DNA of 64,000 bases from Hydromonas sp. (lineage in GTDB: Bacteria > Pseudomonadota > Gammaproteobacteria > Burkholderiales > Burkholderiaceae). Positions 26,588 to 38,114 of this stretch are shown here, in pieces. A program made the position numbers and the translations under genes. Under the pieces are notes generated by a model. It ran no database searches, had not been told where the DNA came from, and was given only the letters and a program-made list of their open reading frames with translations. Each line of letters opens with the position of its first letter. Positions within the stretch are counted from its first letter, which is position 1. The stretch covers positions 1 through 64,000 of the forward strand of contig JAFEII010000030.1 of assembly GCA_017495165.1 (NCBI GenBank). Reading direction: 5' to 3'.

Positions 26588-27271
26588 ATGCCTGATTTTG
26601 CAGCACTTTTTCATGATATTTCCATTTACATTATTCCCGTTATATTGGCGGTTACTTTGCATGAGGCCGCGCATGCGTATGCGGCCAATTGGCTGGGCGA
26701 TGACACCGCGTACCGTTTGGGGCGCACCTCACTGAACCCGCTGGTGCATATTGACCCGTTTGGTACGGTGCTGATGCCGCTTGGCATGTTTTTGCTCTCA
26801 GGCGGTAATTTTTTCTTCGGTTATGCCAAACCTGTGCCTGTACAAACGTCGCGGTTACGCAATCCCGCAGCTGATATGCCGATTGTGGCGTTGGCAGGCC
26901 CGATGGCAAATGCCGTTATGGCTTTGTTGTGGGCGGTGTTTGGGGTTTTGGTTGCCGTGTTTCAAGCGCCCGAACAGGCGATGTTTGCAAAAATTGCATA
27001 CGCGGGCGTTTTAACCAATCTGCTCATGTTTGCGTTTAATTTATTGCCCATTTTGCCGTTGGATGGCGGGCGAATTTTGATGGGCTTGTTGCCAGCCAGT
27101 TTGGCGCGGCACTTTGAGCCGCTTGAGCGTTATGGCATGTTTATTATTCTTTTTTTGGTATTTAGTGGCAATCTGATTGGCACATATTGGATTGGACCGA
27201 TTACGAGCGCAGGATTTCATATGTTGGGTTCGCTGTCTTTGGCGCTTAAAACGCTGTTCGGCGCGGCATAA
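26588..27271 (+). CDS. site-2 protease family (M50) integral membrane protein
   Basis: A 227-residue integral membrane metalloprotease homologue. Zinc-binding HEAAHA is in TM1 (residues 22-27) and the second-ligand motif DGGR follows NLLPILPLDGG. It has about six TM helices and no PDZ domain, so it belongs to the short RseP-distant YwhC/Rv-like group often found beside trpS. The start at 26588 has AAGGAAG upstream. trpS follows after 26 nt. Substrate unknown. Confidence 0.9.
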   Translation: MPDFAALFHDISIYIIPVILAVTLHEAAHAYAANWLGDDTAYRLGRTSLNPLVHIDPFGTVLMPLGMFLLSGGNFFFGYAKPVPVQTSRLRNPAADMPIVALAGPMANAVMALLWAVFGVLVAVFQAPEQAMFAKIAYAGVLTNLLMFAFNLLPILPLDGGRILMGLLPASLARHFEPLERYGMFIILFLVFSGNLIGTYWIGPITSAGFHMLGSLSLALKTLFGAA

Positions 27272-27297
27272 AATTTTTTATTATAGGTGGTTAAACG

Positions 27298-28494
27298 ATG
27301 TTTCCAGAACGCGTATTATCGGGCATGCGCCCAACCGGTGCTTTGCATTTGGGTCATTATCATGGGGTGCTAAAAAATTGGATTCAGCTGCAAAATGAAT
27401 ACCCATGCTTGTTTTTTGTTGCCGATTGGCACGCACTCACCACGCATTATGACGACCCAAGCGTGATTGAAAAAAATACGCACGAAATGGTGATTGATTG
27501 GCTTGCGGCAGGGATTGACCCCACGCAAGCGACGTTGTTTGTGCAGTCAAAAGTGGTTGAGCATGCGGAGTTGTTTTTGCTGCTCGCCATGTCAACGCCG
27601 CTGGGTTGGCTCGAGCGCGTCCCAACCTACAAGGAGCAAATTGAAAAACTCAAAGAAAAAGATTTGTCCACCTATGGCTTTTTGGGCTACCCATTATTGC
27701 AAGCGGCGGACATTTTAATTTACCGCGCCCAACACGTGCCCGTGGGTGAAGATCAGGTGCCGCACCTTGAAATGACGCGTGAAGTGGCGCGCCGCTTTAA
27801 TTATCTGTACGGGCGCGAAATTGGTTTTGAAGAAAAAGCGCTTGAAGCGGTTAAGAAATTGGGCAGCAAAATGGCGCGCCAATACACCGATTTACGCAAT
27901 CGCTATCAAGAACAGGGCGAAGACGAAGCGCTGGAACAAGCGCGCGCGCTGCTTGATGACGCCAAAAGCCTTGCGATGGCAGACAAAGAACGCTTGTTTG
28001 GTTTTTTAGAGGGCAGCCGCAAACTTATTTTGGTTGAGCCGCAAGCGCTGTTAACCAAAGAGTCCAAAATGCCAGGTTTGGACGGGCAAAAAATGTCAAA
28101 AAGCTACGGCAATACCATCGCCATGCGCGAAGACGCGGCCGCCATCACCAAAAAAGTGCGCACCATGCCAACCGATCCTGCCCGCGTACGCAAAACCGAT
28201 GCGGGTGAGCCGAGCAAATGCCCTGTGTGGCCGTTGCACCAAATCTACAGCAGCGATGCAACTTGCCTGTGGGTACAAGATGCGTGCCGTGGCGCAAAGA
28301 TTGGTTGTTTGGAATGCAAGCAGCCATTGATTGATGGCATATTGCACGAGCAACAGCCTATTTTGGAGCGCGCCCAGCAATATATGGATGACCCGACATT
28401 GGTGCGCAATATCATCGCCGATGGCTCAGACAAAGCCCGCAAAATGGCGCAAGAAACCATGCGTGATGTACGGGAAGTCATGGGTTTGCTTTAA
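27298..28494 (+). CDS. trpS: tryptophanyl-tRNA synthetase
   Basis: Class I aminoacyl-tRNA synthetase charging tRNA-Trp. The HIGH-type motif is HLGHY (residues 17-21) and the KMSKS loop is GQKMSKSYGNT. The 398 residues are about 65 more than E. coli TrpS and match the longer betaproteobacterial type, with the extra segment between the two motifs and a helical C-terminus. Probably co-transcribed with the upstream membrane protease gene (26 nt). Confidence 0.96.
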   Translation: MFPERVLSGMRPTGALHLGHYHGVLKNWIQLQNEYPCLFFVADWHALTTHYDDPSVIEKNTHEMVIDWLAAGIDPTQATLFVQSKVVEHAELFLLLAMSTPLGWLERVPTYKEQIEKLKEKDLSTYGFLGYPLLQAADILIYRAQHVPVGEDQVPHLEMTREVARRFNYLYGREIGFEEKALEAVKKLGSKMARQYTDLRNRYQEQGEDEALEQARALLDDAKSLAMADKERLFGFLEGSRKLILVEPQALLTKESKMPGLDGQKMSKSYGNTIAMREDAAAITKKVRTMPTDPARVRKTDAGEPSKCPVWPLHQIYSSDATCLWVQDACRGAKIGCLECKQPLIDGILHEQQPILERAQQYMDDPTLVRNIIADGSDKARKMAQETMRDVREVMGLL

Positions 28495-28580
28495 TCGGGC
28501 GTAAAGTTGCCAGACAAATGCGCTGTCGCAAAGCCGATTTTGAATCGGCGGATGAAATTGCAAAGCAAAGCATAAATGAC

Positions 28581-28609
28581 TTGATTTGTGTGCAATGCAT
28601 CCGTATAAT
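28581..28609 (+). promoter_or_regulatory. sigma-70 promoter of the rimP-nusA-infB operon
   Basis: TTGATT (28581-28586) and TATAAT (28604-28609) are separated by exactly 17 nt. The predicted start point is about 100 nt upstream of rimP. Confidence 0.75.
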
Positions 28610-28676
28610 CGCGAAATAAATTTAGGGCGTTGTTCACCACAAGTTATTGTTTTTTAATAACTGAACAGCGCAAGTC

Positions 28677-28706
28677 AAAAAGGGCGCCACGTGTGGAGCC
28701 CTTTTT
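28677..28706 (+). terminator. attenuator-like terminator in the rimP leader
   Basis: AAAAAGGGC (28677-28685) pairs with GCCCTTTTT (28698-28706), with an inner CCAC/GTGG stem. The T-run is followed within 20 nt by the rimP start codon. A terminator between promoter and first gene suggests attenuation of the whole operon, possibly NusA autoregulation, which is known in other bacteria. Confidence 0.7.
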
Positions 28707-28723
28707 CTATGGTTAAAGTGAAT

Positions 28724-29218
28724 ATGAAGATAGAACAGTTGATTGAACAAACCGTCGTGGGCATGGGGTACGAATTGGTTGATGTTGAACGCATGAATGA
28801 CGGCTTGATGCGTGTCTTGCTTGATAATGTGGATCATGTCACCCCGATTATGATTACCGATTGCGAAATCGTGAGTCGTCAGCTGACGTATTTGTTTGAG
28901 GTCGATAACATTGCGTATGAGCGTTTGGAAGTCTCGTCACCTGGCGTGGACAGGCCGCTCAAAAAGTTGCAAGATTTTGCACGATTTGCCGGTGAAATGG
29001 TGAGTGTAAAGCTTAAGTTGCCGATGGATGTTGGCGGTGTGGGGCGAAAAAATTTTACTGGCCGCTTGCAGGCTGTGAATGAAAATGCGCAAGATGGTGA
29101 GCAGTTGGCCATTTTGTTTGAGTATGAAGGCGAAGAGCAGATTTTGGATTTTGGCTTGACGGATGTTGATAAGGCGCGCTTGGTGCCTGTGTATGATTTT
29201 AAAGGAAAACAAAAATGA
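28724..29218 (+). CDS. rimP: ribosome maturation factor RimP
   Basis: Assists 30S subunit maturation. From the ATG at 28724 it is 164 residues, with [22 protein letters not shown] at the expected N-terminus split over the family pattern. [12 protein letters not shown], the hallmark motif, is near residue 70. An in-frame ATG at 28709 lies directly against the leader hairpin and is less likely. The stop overlaps the nusA start (ATGA). Confidence 0.94.
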   Translation: MKIEQLIEQTVVGMGYELVDVERMNDGLMRVLLDNVDHVTPIMITDCEIVSRQLTYLFEVDNIAYERLEVSSPGVDRPLKKLQDFARFAGEMVSVKLKLPMDVGGVGRKNFTGRLQAVNENAQDGEQLAILFEYEGEEQILDFGLTDVDKARLVPVYDFKGKQK

Positions 29219-30699
29219 ATCGTGAAGTGTTGATGTTGGCAGATGTGTTGGCGCGTGAAAAAAATGTGGATGTTGAAGTCGTATTTGGTGCACTTGAAGC
29301 GGCGCTGGCCTCAGCGGCAAAGCGCCGTTATGATGACGAAGATGTTGAGCTGCGTGTGCAAATTGATCGTGAAAACGGGCAGTATGATACGTTCCGTCGT
29401 TGGTTGGTCGTGCCAAATGAAGCGGGTTTGCAAGAGCCGGACCGCGAAATTTTATTGTTTGAAGCCCAAGAAACCGATGCGTCGATTGCGGTGGGTGCGT
29501 ACATCGAGGAAGAAGTTGAGTCGGTTGAAATTGGTCGTATTGGTGCTCAAACCGCCAAGCAAGTGATTTTGCAGCGCATTCGTGATGCGGAACGCGACCG
29601 TTTATTACAAGACTTTTTGGCGCGTGGCGATAAGATCATGATGGGAACCGTCAAGCGCGTGGACAAAGTGCAGGCGGTGGTTGAATCTGGCCGCGTTGAG
29701 GCTGTTTTGCCGCGCGAACATATGTTGCCGCGTGAAAACTTGCGTGCGGGCGACCGCGTGCGTGCATTTATGTTGTCGGTGGATCAAACCGCGCGTGGCG
29801 CACGTCAAGTGCAATTGAGCCGCACCGCGCCTGAGTTTTTGATTGAATTGTTCCGCCAAGAAGTGCCTGAAGTCGATCAAGGTGTGTTGGAAATCAAAGG
29901 CGCTGCGCGTGATGCAGGTGTGCGTGCCAAAGTGGCGGTTCATGCAGTGGATATGCGGATTGACCCCGTTGGTACCTGTGTGGGCGTGCGCGGTTCGCGT
30001 GTGACTGCGGTGCGCAACGAAATTGGTGGCGAAGCGGTGGATATTGTGATTTGGAATGAAGAGCCTGCGCAATATGTGATGAATGCCTTGTCACCAGCGG
30101 TGGTTCGCTCCATTGTGGTTGATGAAGAGCAGCATTCTATGGAAGTTGTTTGTGATGAAGAAAATTTGGCAATCGCCATTGGCCGTGCAGGTCAAAATGT
30201 GCGCTTGGCGAGCCAATTAACTGGCTGGCAAATTAATTTGATTACCGAAACAGACGCTGCCGCGAAGCACGAAAAAGAAAGCCGCGCCTTGATTGGCTTG
30301 TTTACATCCAAACTTGATGTGGATGAAGAGGTTGCGAGCATTTTGATTGAAGAAGGCTTTACGAGCCTTGAAGAAGTCGCGTATGTGCCTGTTGCCGAAA
30401 TGCTCGAAATCGATGCGTTTGACGAGGACTTGGTTGAAGAGCTGCGCTCGCGAGCTCGTGCTGCGATTTTAACCGCAGCGATTGCGCAGGAAGAGTCATC
30501 TGACGCGTTGCAAGACCTCTCCACCTTACAAGGCATGGATTCGCTGTTAATCGCCCAATTGGCGGAGCATAAAGTGTTTACGCGTGATGATTTGGCTGAT
30601 TTGGCTGTGGATGAATTGATGGAAATGACCACGTTAAATGAAGCGGCTGCCAAAGAAATGATTATGCAAGCCCGCGCCCATTGGTTTGATGAAGCGTAA
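29215..30699 (+). CDS. nusA: transcription termination/antitermination protein NusA
   Basis: Elongation factor that modulates pausing, termination and antitermination. The 494 residues give an N-terminal RNAP-binding domain and an S1 domain (about 135-200). KH1/KH2 domains follow, with [14 protein letters not shown] and [15 protein letters not shown]. Two C-terminal acidic helix-hairpin-helix repeats (about 365-490) are of the proteobacterial type. Overlaps rimP by 4 nt. Confidence 0.97.
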   Translation: MNREVLMLADVLAREKNVDVEVVFGALEAALASAAKRRYDDEDVELRVQIDRENGQYDTFRRWLVVPNEAGLQEPDREILLFEAQETDASIAVGAYIEEEVESVEIGRIGAQTAKQVILQRIRDAERDRLLQDFLARGDKIMMGTVKRVDKVQAVVESGRVEAVLPREHMLPRENLRAGDRVRAFMLSVDQTARGARQVQLSRTAPEFLIELFRQEVPEVDQGVLEIKGAARDAGVRAKVAVHAVDMRIDPVGTCVGVRGSRVTAVRNEIGGEAVDIVIWNEEPAQYVMNALSPAVVRSIVVDEEQHSMEVVCDEENLAIAIGRAGQNVRLASQLTGWQINLITETDAAAKHEKESRALIGLFTSKLDVDEEVASILIEEGFTSLEEVAYVPVAEMLEIDAFDEDLVEELRSRARAAILTAAIAQEESSDALQDLSTLQGMDSLLIAQLAEHKVFTRDDLADLAVDELMEMTTLNEAAAKEMIMQARAHWFDEA

Positions 30700-30723
30700 A
30701 TAGAGCGAATTTAAGGAAAAAAT

Positions 30724-33639
30724 ATGAGTAAAAATACAGTAAGTTCGCTTGCGCTGGAGTTGAAAATGCCAGTGGATGCGCTACTTGAGCAGCTAAAAGC
30801 CGCAAATGTGAGCAAAACAAGCGCGGATGATGTTCTGACCGAAAATGACAAAACCGCGTTGTTGGCCTCGCTGCGACAGGCGCACGGCTCGCAAGGTGAT
30901 GAAAAGAAAAAAATCACTTTGACCCGTAAGTCAACCACTGAAATTCGGCAGGCTGATGGTGCTGGCAAAACCCGTACCGTCCAAGTTGAAGTCAAGAAAA
31001 AACGCACCATTGTGGCAGAAGTGTCAGCGGTTCAAGTCGCCCCTGAAGTGGTTGAGGCGGTTGCGCCCGAAGTGGTTGCGCCAATTGCGAGCTCGTTGCC
31101 TGAAAGCAAAGCCTCTGTTTTGGACGATGCTGAAATTGCCAAACGTGAAGCCCAACTGGCACGTGCCCAAGAATTGGTTGCGCGTCAAGAGGCTGACGCA
31201 CTTGCGCGTGCGGCGTCGGCAAATAAATCCGCTAAAACCAAAGTTGATGCGACGGTTGACTCAGCCGCTAAGGTTGAACCAGCAGCCAAGATTGAATCTG
31301 AGGTTGCGTCTGACGCACCTCAGGCTGTTGCTGCGTCTGCGCCGACTGATGCGCCGAAAAAATCTGCGGTTAAAACCGCACCGCAGGTTGAGAAGAAAAA
31401 TCCAGCGGAGGCAAAAGCCGAACGCGATTTGCTCAAAGCACGTGCTGACGCAGAAAGCGCGCGCGCATCGCTGGAAGCTGCGCGTGCCGAACGCGTCGCA
31501 CAAGCCAATACGCAAGACGCAGAGCGTGATCGTCGCCGTAAGGCAGCAGAAGCGGAAGTGGCAAACTTAAAAGTGATGATGGCGCAACCAGCCAAAACCT
31601 TAACCGCCAAACCGATTGAAGGCACATTGCACAAAGCCGTGAAACCTGAAGGCGCTGTGGTTAAGGCCAAGCCAGCAGTGGTTGTGCAAGAAGTTGACAG
31701 CAAAGGGCGCAAAATTACTGCGCCTGGTAAAGGAAATCAAAATGATGCAGGTCGTGGACGGGGTGGTTTAAAAACCCGTGGCGTCCAAGATGACCGTGGC
31801 GCACGCCGTGGTGGAAAAAACCGCCGCGATCGCAATGCCGCACCAGAGGTGGGTGATTTTGTTGCGCCAACCGAGTCTGTTGTCCATGATGTGCACGTGC
31901 CTGAAACGATTTCAGTGGCTGATTTGGCGCACAAAATGTCAATTAAAGCGGGTGAAGTGATTAAAGTATTGATGAAATTGGGGCAAATGGTCACGATTAA
32001 TCAAGTGTTGGATCAAGACAGCGCGATGATTGTGGTGGAAGAGCTCGGACACAAAGCCTTTGCCGCCAAACTTGATGACCCTGACGCATTTTTGGATGAT
32101 TCGGGCGCAGAACATATTGAGTATGAAACATTCCCACGCGCCCCAGTTGTCACTGTGATGGGACACGTTGATCATGGTAAAACCTCTTTGCTCGATGCAA
32201 TTCGTCGTGCGCGTGTGGCGCACGGTGAAGCCGGCGGCATTACGCAACACATTGGCGCATATCACGTAGAGACAGACCGTGGCATGGTGACATTTTTAGA
32301 TACGCCAGGTCACGAGGCCTTTACGGCAATGCGCGCACGTGGTGCGCAAGCAACCGATATTGTGATTTTGGTGGTTGCATCGGATGACGGTGTGATGCCG
32401 CAAACCAAAGAAGCTGTGGCACATGCAAAAGCCGCTGGCGTGCCTTTGGTGGTTGCGGTCAATAAAATGGATAAACCAGAAGCCAATATGGAACGCGTTA
32501 AACAAGAATTGGTGACTGAAGGCGTTATTCCAGAAGAGTACGGTGGCGACACGCCATTTGTGGGCGTATCTGCCAAACAAGGCATGGGCTTGGACGAGTT
32601 GCTTGAGCAAGTGTTGTTGCAAGCTGAGGTTTTGGAGCTGCGCGCCCCTGTTGCATCGCCTGCCAAAGGTTTGGTGATTGAGGCGCGTTTGGACAAAGGT
32701 AAAGGCGCGGTTGCGACGATTTTGGTACAAAGCGGTACGTTGCGTAAAGGCGATACCTTGTTAATCGGCAGCGTTTTTGGGCGCGTGCGCGCCATGTTGG
32801 ATGAAAACGGCAAAGCTATTACTGAAGCGGGCCCATCGATTCCAGTGGAAGTACAGGGTTTGTCTGACGTGCCTGCGGCAGGTGAAGACGTGATGGTGAT
32901 GGCTGATGAGCGCAAAGCGCGTGAAATCGCCTTGTTCCGTCAAGGCAAATTCCGCGATGTCAAACTGGCAAAACAACAAGCGGCCAAACTTGAAAACATG
33001 TTTGAAAACATGACCGAAGGTGAAGTTCAAACCTTAACCATCATCATCAAGGCTGACGTTCAAGGCTCGCAAGAAGCGTTGACCCAATCATTGGTCAAAT
33101 TGTCTACCGACGAGATTCGCGTTCAAGTCGTGCATGGTGGCGTGGGTGGTATTTCTGAATCTGATATTAACTTGGCAGCGGCATCAAACTCTGTGGTGAT
33201 TGGCTTTAATACCCGCGCAGACGTGCAAGCACGTAAATTGGCTGAAACCGTTGGCGTGGATATTCGCTACTACAACGTGATTTATGATGCGGTTGATGAT
33301 GTGCGTCTGGCAATGACAGGCATGTTGGCACCTGAAAAACGTGAAGAAATGCTCGGTTTGGTTGAGATTCGCCAAGTGTTCCGCGCAACCAAAATTGGTA
33401 CGATTGCGGGTTGTATGGTCTTGGAAGGCACAATCAAACGCGGCGCAATGGTTCGCTTGCTGCGCAACAATGTGGTTATTCACACGGGTGAGCTTGAATC
33501 TCTCAAACGTTTTAAAGATGAAGTCAAAGAAGTTAAAGAAGGCTTTGAGTGCGGCTTGGCGATTAAAAACTACACCGATATTGCCGAGGGCGATAAAGTT
33601 GAAGTATTTGTGATTAACGAAATCGCACGGACACTTTAA
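30724..33639 (+). CDS. infB: translation initiation factor IF-2
   Basis: GTPase that places fMet-tRNA on the 30S subunit. Of 971 residues, the first roughly 340 are an Ala/Lys/Glu-rich, charged N-terminal region with an IF2_N domain at the start ([20 protein letters not shown]) and a second IF2_N near 390-440. The GTPase core has [17 protein letters not shown] and NKMDKP, followed by domains II-IV. A good AAGGA site precedes the ATG. A REP-like palindrome follows the stop. Confidence 0.97.
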   Translation: MSKNTVSSLALELKMPVDALLEQLKAANVSKTSADDVLTENDKTALLASLRQAHGSQGDEKKKITLTRKSTTEIRQADGAGKTRTVQVEVKKKRTIVAEVSAVQVAPEVVEAVAPEVVAPIASSLPESKASVLDDAEIAKREAQLARAQELVARQEADALARAASANKSAKTKVDATVDSAAKVEPAAKIESEVASDAPQAVAASAPTDAPKKSAVKTAPQVEKKNPAEAKAERDLLKARADAESARASLEAARAERVAQANTQDAERDRRRKAAEAEVANLKVMMAQPAKTLTAKPIEGTLHKAVKPEGAVVKAKPAVVVQEVDSKGRKITAPGKGNQNDAGRGRGGLKTRGVQDDRGARRGGKNRRDRNAAPEVGDFVAPTESVVHDVHVPETISVADLAHKMSIKAGEVIKVLMKLGQMVTINQVLDQDSAMIVVEELGHKAFAAKLDDPDAFLDDSGAEHIEYETFPRAPVVTVMGHVDHGKTSLLDAIRRARVAHGEAGGITQHIGAYHVETDRGMVTFLDTPGHEAFTAMRARGAQATDIVILVVASDDGVMPQTKEAVAHAKAAGVPLVVAVNKMDKPEANMERVKQELVTEGVIPEEYGGDTPFVGVSAKQGMGLDELLEQVLLQAEVLELRAPVASPAKGLVIEARLDKGKGAVATILVQSGTLRKGDTLLIGSVFGRVRAMLDENGKAITEAGPSIPVEVQGLSDVPAAGEDVMVMADERKAREIALFRQGKFRDVKLAKQQAAKLENMFENMTEGEVQTLTIIIKADVQGSQEALTQSLVKLSTDEIRVQVVHGGVGGISESDINLAAASNSVVIGFNTRADVQARKLAETVGVDIRYYNVIYDAVDDVRLAMTGMLAPEKREEMLGLVEIRQVFRATKIGTIAGCMVLEGTIKRGAMVRLLRNNVVIHTGELESLKRFKDEVKEVKEGFECGLAIKNYTDIAEGDKVEVFVINEIARTL

Positions 33640-33644
33640 TGAAT

Positions 33645-33710
33645 GTAGGGTGGGCATTGCCCACCGACTGTTTAAATGCTTTTGATTTCGGTGGGCAGTG
33701 CCCACCCTAC
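33645..33710. repeat. REP-like palindromic element (type GTAGGGTGGGC)
   Basis: Arms of 23 nt (33645-33667 and 33688-33710) are reverse complements with one mismatch. Each arm also contains its own palindrome GGTGGGCA/TGCCCACC. It sits in the 92-nt gap between infB and rbfA. It resembles known REP/BIME elements mobilised by RAYT transposases. Confidence 0.75.
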
Positions 33711-33731
33711 GTTTGAATTGGATTTTTAATT

Positions 33732-34127
33732 ATGGCAAAAAAAGCCCCAACCGACCGCACTGTGCGTATTTCTGAGCAAATCAAAAAAGACGTGTCGATT
33801 TTGATTGCGCGTGAATTACGTGATCCGCGCTTGGGTATGGTCACGATACAAGAAGTGAAACTGACCGCAGATTACGCCCATGCAAAATTGTACTTTACGG
33901 TGCTGGGCGCGGATGCTTTGGTTACGAGCAAAATCTTGAATGAGTCGGCCAGTTTTCTTCGTAACATGTTGTTTAAAATTATTCGGATTCACACCGTGCC
34001 GACCTTGCATTTTGTTTTTGATGAAACGCTTGAGCGCGCCATGGATTTGTCTTTACTGATTGCGCAAGCAAATATGGGCAATGTTGATGAAACCGATTCG
34101 GTCCCACCAAAGGCTGATCAAGCGTGA
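33732..34127 (+). CDS. rbfA: 30S ribosome-binding factor RbfA
   Basis: A 131-residue KH-fold ribosome maturation factor. Typical features are [14 protein letters not shown]-like [42 protein letters not shown] in pieces across residues 30-60, and [16 protein letters not shown]. Its ribosome binding site is weak. truB overlaps its stop (GTGA). Confidence 0.95.
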   Translation: MAKKAPTDRTVRISEQIKKDVSILIARELRDPRLGMVTIQEVKLTADYAHAKLYFTVLGADALVTSKILNESASFLRNMLFKIIRIHTVPTLHFVFDETLERAMDLSLLIAQANMGNVDETDSVPPKADQA

Positions 34128-35044
34128 CGCAAGTTAAAAAAGCTGTTGAAAAAAAACTGCGCCGCGCGATTGATGGCGTGCTGCTGTTGCACAAGCCGTT
34201 GGGCGTGTCGTCCACGCAAGCCTTGGGGCGCGCAAAATGGCTGCTTGGCGCGGTCAAGGGCGGTCATACTGGCACGCTTGATCCGCTGGCGGACGGCTTG
34301 TTGCCTTTGTGTTTTGGTCATGCAACCAAGCTGGCGCACGATTTACTGGATGCGGATAAAACCTATGAAGCCTTGATTTTTTTGGGGCAAAGCACCACAA
34401 CGGGTGACGCTGAAGGCGAGGTGATTTTTGCATCCGATGCGGTCATTACGCGGTCACAGTGGGATGCGATACTGCCGCAGTTTTTGGGCGATATTTTGCA
34501 AGTGCCGCCGATGTATTCGGCACTCAAAAAAGATGGTAAGCCGCTGTACGAATACGCCCGCGCAGGGATTGAAATTGAACGCGCCGCACGTGCGGTGTGT
34601 ATTAAATCAATGGAAACAGTGTCTTTTGACTACCCAATGGTGCGTTTATTGGTGACGTGTAGCAAAGGCACATACATCCGCACGCTGGCGCAAGACATCG
34701 GTGATGCGTTGCAGGTTGGGGCGCATTTGCGCGGCTTGACCCGCACGGCTGTGGGGGATTTACAGCTCAAAAACGCGTTGACGATTGAGGCGTTTGAAGC
34801 CTTGAACGAGGCGCAACGTCTGGCGGTTTTAATGCCGCTTGATGCGTTGATGCAAGACACGCCAGCGCTGTATTTAAACCAAGCCGATGCCGCGCGGTTT
34901 GTGCAAGGCCAGCGCCTCAAAAGCGATTTGCCAGATGCGACGATGCTGCGGGTTTATTGGCAAGACGTTTTGATTGGTTTGGCGGGGGTTGAAGCGGGAA
35001 CGCTCTCGCCAAATAAAGTTTTAATGACGGCGCTGCCTGCGTGA
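34124..35044 (+). CDS. truB: tRNA pseudouridine(55) synthase TruB
   Basis: Makes pseudouridine-55 in tRNA T-loops. The 306-residue protein starts with GTG inside the rbfA stop. The catalytic Asp is in [28 protein letters not shown] and the [13 protein letters not shown] block are present. A short PUA-like C-terminus ends it. Last gene of the rimP operon. Confidence 0.96.
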   Translation: MTQVKKAVEKKLRRAIDGVLLLHKPLGVSSTQALGRAKWLLGAVKGGHTGTLDPLADGLLPLCFGHATKLAHDLLDADKTYEALIFLGQSTTTGDAEGEVIFASDAVITRSQWDAILPQFLGDILQVPPMYSALKKDGKPLYEYARAGIEIERAARAVCIKSMETVSFDYPMVRLLVTCSKGTYIRTLAQDIGDALQVGAHLRGLTRTAVGDLQLKNALTIEAFEALNEAQRLAVLMPLDALMQDTPALYLNQADAARFVQGQRLKSDLPDATMLRVYWQDVLIGLAGVEAGTLSPNKVLMTALPA

Positions 35045-35394
35045 TGCAAAGTTATTTGCAACAATTGGTCGCGTTTTGATTGGTGGTGGCTGGCACGGTT
35101 TATTTTGTAGGGGCGGGATTTATCACGCCCAAACACCGCGATTGACGTGAAAGGGCGCAATGAATTGCGCCCCTACGATTTGCAAGAACACGCCTAAATT
35201 AGGCTTCAAAATCAAATCATATTTTGAAACCATGAAAGTTTGTTGCGGCCTGCCGCACAATGTTTGGGGCAAATTTGCCCACAGTGAAGTTTTATTTTGA
35301 TGATTCATGTTGACTGCATTTGCACGACGCTCTGAAAAATCGTTAACCTGAGTCAAAAAGTAAATTATTTTTTGATGCTTATGAAAGAGAAGTT
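35045..35394. other. 350-nt intergenic region with a REP-like element
   Basis: The region between truB and typA has no gene I can support. It contains the REP-like palindrome at 35107-35176. The rest (35177-35394) is AT-rich and presumably includes the typA promoter, though no clean -35/-10 pair is visible. Confidence 0.6.
35107..35176. repeat. REP-like palindromic element (type GTAGGGGCGGG)
   Basis: Outer arms GTAGGGGCG (35107-35115) and CGCCCCTAC (35168-35176) pair. The left half (35107-35130) and right half (35153-35176) are each palindromic; the right half GGGCGCAAT/ATTGCGCCC is perfect over 9 bp. The design matches the infB-rbfA element but with a different core. Confidence 0.75.
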
Positions 35395-37218
35395 ATGACA
35401 CAACAACGCGCACTGCGTAACGTCGCGATTATCGCCCACGTTGACCATGGTAAAACCACTTTGGTTGACCAATTGCTCCGCCAATCAGGCACATTCCGCG
35501 ACAACGAAAAAGTTGATGCCCGCGTGATGGACAGCAATGATCTTGAAAAAGAACGTGGGATTACCATTTTGTCCAAAAACTGCGCGGTTGAATACGCAGG
35601 CACACACGTCAACATCGTTGACACCCCCGGCCATGCTGACTTTGGTGGTGAAGTTGAACGCGTTTTGTCGATGGTTGACGGTGTGTTGTTGTTGGTGGAT
35701 GCGGTTGAAGGCCCAATGCCTCAAACCCGTTTTGTGACTCGCAAAGCCTTGGCTTTGGGTTTAAAACCGATTGTTGTGATTAACAAAATTGACCGCCCTG
35801 GTGCGCGTCCTGATTGGGTGATTAACGCGACGTTTGAATTGTTTGACAAATTGGGCGCGTCTGACGAGCAGTTGGATTTCCCTGTGGTTTACGCATCGGC
35901 ATTAAATGGTTACTCATCGTTAAATGATTCTGACCGCGAAGGCAACATGAATCCATTGTTTGATTCGATTCTGGCCAACGTCCCAACCCGCGAAGCCAAT
36001 CCTGATGCGCCATTGCAAATGCAAGTCACGTCTTTAGAGTATTCAAGCTACGTCGGTAAAATCGCGGTCGGTCGTATTTCACACGGTCGTGTAAAAGCCT
36101 TGCAAGACGTGATTTTTATGGATGGCCCTGATGGACAGATTAAAAAAGGTCGCATCAATCAAGTACAAAAATTCCAAGGCCTTGACCGCGTGATGGTTGA
36201 AGAAGCCGAAGCGGGCGACATCGTCCTCATCAGCGGGATTGAAGAGTTGGGCATTGGCACAACTTTGTGCTCGCCTGACGCGCCAAACGCATTGCCGATG
36301 CTTAAAATTGATGAGCCAACCTTGACCATGAACTTTATGGTGAACACATCGCCATTGGCGGGTCGTGAAGGTAAATTTGTCACCAGCCGTCAATTGCGTG
36401 ACCGTTTGGACAAAGAACTCAAAGCCAACGTTGCTTTGCGTGTGAATCAAACTGACGACGACACGGTGTTTGAAGTATCGGGGCGTGGTGAATTGCACTT
36501 GACGATTTTGATTGAAAACATGCGCCGCGAAGGTTTTGAATTGGGCGTGTCTCGTCCACGCGTGGTTTACAAAGAAGTTGACGGCGTGCGCCATGAGCCG
36601 TACGAAATGCTGTCAATTGACATTGAAGAAGAACATCAAGGCGGCGTGATGGAAGAAATGGGGCGTCGTCGCGGTGACCTGCAAGATATGCAACCAGACG
36701 GTAAAGGCCGTGTGCGTTTAGAATATCGCGTACCTGCCCGTGGCTTGATTGGTTTCCAAGGCGAATTTATGACCTTAACACGCGGTACTGGCTTGATGAG
36801 CCACGTGTTTGACGCGTACGAAGCGGTTGAAGGCAAAACCGAAATGCCAGGTCGTCGCAATGGCGTGCTGATTTCACAAGACGATGGCGCCGCAGTTGCG
36901 TATGCGTTGTGGAAACTGCAAGACCGTGGCCGTATGTTTGTATCACACAATGACCCTGTGTACGAAGGCATGATTATCGGGATTCACTCACGTGACAACG
37001 ATTTGGTGGTCAATCCAATTAAAGGCAAACAACTCACCAACGTGCGTTCGTCAGGTACGGATGAAGCGGTGCGTCTGATTACGCCAATTCAAATGTCACT
37101 TGAATACGCGGTTGAGTTTATTGAAGACGATGAATTGGTTGAAGTCACACCAAAATCAATTCGTTTGCGTAAACGTCATTTGAAAGAAACGGATCGTAAG
37201 CGCGCTTCGCGTGATTGA
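35395..37218 (+). CDS. typA: translational GTPase TypA/BipA
   Basis: Ribosome-associated GTPase linked to stress and 50S assembly. The 607-residue protein shows [10 protein letters not shown], the RGITI switch [15 protein letters not shown] and [10 protein letters not shown], followed by EF-G-like domains and the TypA-specific C-terminal domain. Full length. A GAGAAG site precedes the ATG; a terminator follows the stop. Confidence 0.97.
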   Translation: MTQQRALRNVAIIAHVDHGKTTLVDQLLRQSGTFRDNEKVDARVMDSNDLEKERGITILSKNCAVEYAGTHVNIVDTPGHADFGGEVERVLSMVDGVLLLVDAVEGPMPQTRFVTRKALALGLKPIVVINKIDRPGARPDWVINATFELFDKLGASDEQLDFPVVYASALNGYSSLNDSDREGNMNPLFDSILANVPTREANPDAPLQMQVTSLEYSSYVGKIAVGRISHGRVKALQDVIFMDGPDGQIKKGRINQVQKFQGLDRVMVEEAEAGDIVLISGIEELGIGTTLCSPDAPNALPMLKIDEPTLTMNFMVNTSPLAGREGKFVTSRQLRDRLDKELKANVALRVNQTDDDTVFEVSGRGELHLTILIENMRREGFELGVSRPRVVYKEVDGVRHEPYEMLSIDIEEEHQGGVMEEMGRRRGDLQDMQPDGKGRVRLEYRVPARGLIGFQGEFMTLTRGTGLMSHVFDAYEAVEGKTEMPGRRNGVLISQDDGAAVAYALWKLQDRGRMFVSHNDPVYEGMIIGIHSRDNDLVVNPIKGKQLTNVRSSGTDEAVRLITPIQMSLEYAVEFIEDDELVEVTPKSIRLRKRHLKETDRKRASRD

Positions 37219-37281
37219 TTTTGTTTTGGGCTGCTTAGTTATGTTCTAACTTTAACTTAAGTAGTGCAAAAAGAAGTACGC

Positions 37282-37305
37282 ATGGCGGGCATTGATGCCC
37301 GCCAT
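37282..37305 (+). terminator. terminator of typA
   Basis: Stem ATGGCGGGCA with TGCCCGCCAT around TTGA, followed by a TTTTTA run, about 65 nt after the typA stop. Confidence 0.85.
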
Positions 37306-37451
37306 TTTTATAAGTTGGCGCGGTATTTTGGGTTTATATTGCGTGCATGGCTGCCACGCAATTCGGGGCAACCCAAGCGAGCCCCTGTTTTAGCGTCGTT
37401 TTTCATCGCAAGTTTTCAAATTTAACGCACCTCAATTCGATTGGAGTCCCA

Positions 37452-37994
37452 ATGAAACTCAAAAACAAACTGGCCATGCTGATCAGCGCCATCGCCCTGA
37501 CTGCTTGCTCAAACCATACGCCACCCGCAGGTGTGACGCCGGTCTCGCCTTTTAATGTCAGCACTTACAGCGGGAAGTGGTATGAAATCGCACGGCTGGA
37601 TCACAGCTTTGAAAAGGGCATGAGCCATGTCAGCGCAGAATATTTTCCCAATGCAGATGGTTCGGTCAAAGTGATTAACCGTGGTTTTTCGGATGCGAAA
37701 AATACGTGGAAAGAAGCGGTTGGGCGGGCGAAGTTTGTGGGTGATGCCAACACGGCGCATTTGAAGGTCTCTTTTTTCGGCCCTTTTTATGGTGATTACA
37801 TTGTGTTTGATTTGGATGAAAAATACCAACACGCGTTGGTCAGCGGCCCGAATCACTCGTATTTGTGGCTGCTTTCGCGCCAGCCAACCATGCCTGCCGA
37901 ACAGGTGCAGGCCTTGGTTGCCAAGGCAAAAGCCGCAGGTTTTGATGTGACTCAACTGGTGTATGTGCAGCAGGGCGAGGTTTTGGCAAAATAA
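37452..37994 (+). CDS. blc: outer-membrane lipocalin (Blc-like lipoprotein)
   Basis: A 180-residue lipoprotein. The signal peptide ends in the lipobox LTAC with Cys19 as the lipidated residue. The lipocalin fold markers are SGKWYEIARLDHSFEKG near residues 40-56 and a TDYDD-type later strand (YIVFDLDEKYQHALV). The bacterial Blc family binds lysophospholipids. The start at 37452 gives a proper signal peptide; the longer frame upstream does not. Confidence 0.9.
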   Translation: MKLKNKLAMLISAIALTACSNHTPPAGVTPVSPFNVSTYSGKWYEIARLDHSFEKGMSHVSAEYFPNADGSVKVINRGFSDAKNTWKEAVGRAKFVGDANTAHLKVSFFGPFYGDYIVFDLDEKYQHALVSGPNHSYLWLLSRQPTMPAEQVQALVAKAKAAGFDVTQLVYVQQGEVLAK

Positions 37995-38114
37995 GCATAA
38001 AAACAAAAGTAACATTGGCGGTGCGTTGTTGGTTTGCCAAACGCAAAAGTGGCTCTGTTTTTGTGCATAAATCATGTGCATACTGCAACCACTATTTTTT
38101 ATGAAGGAGTTGCC

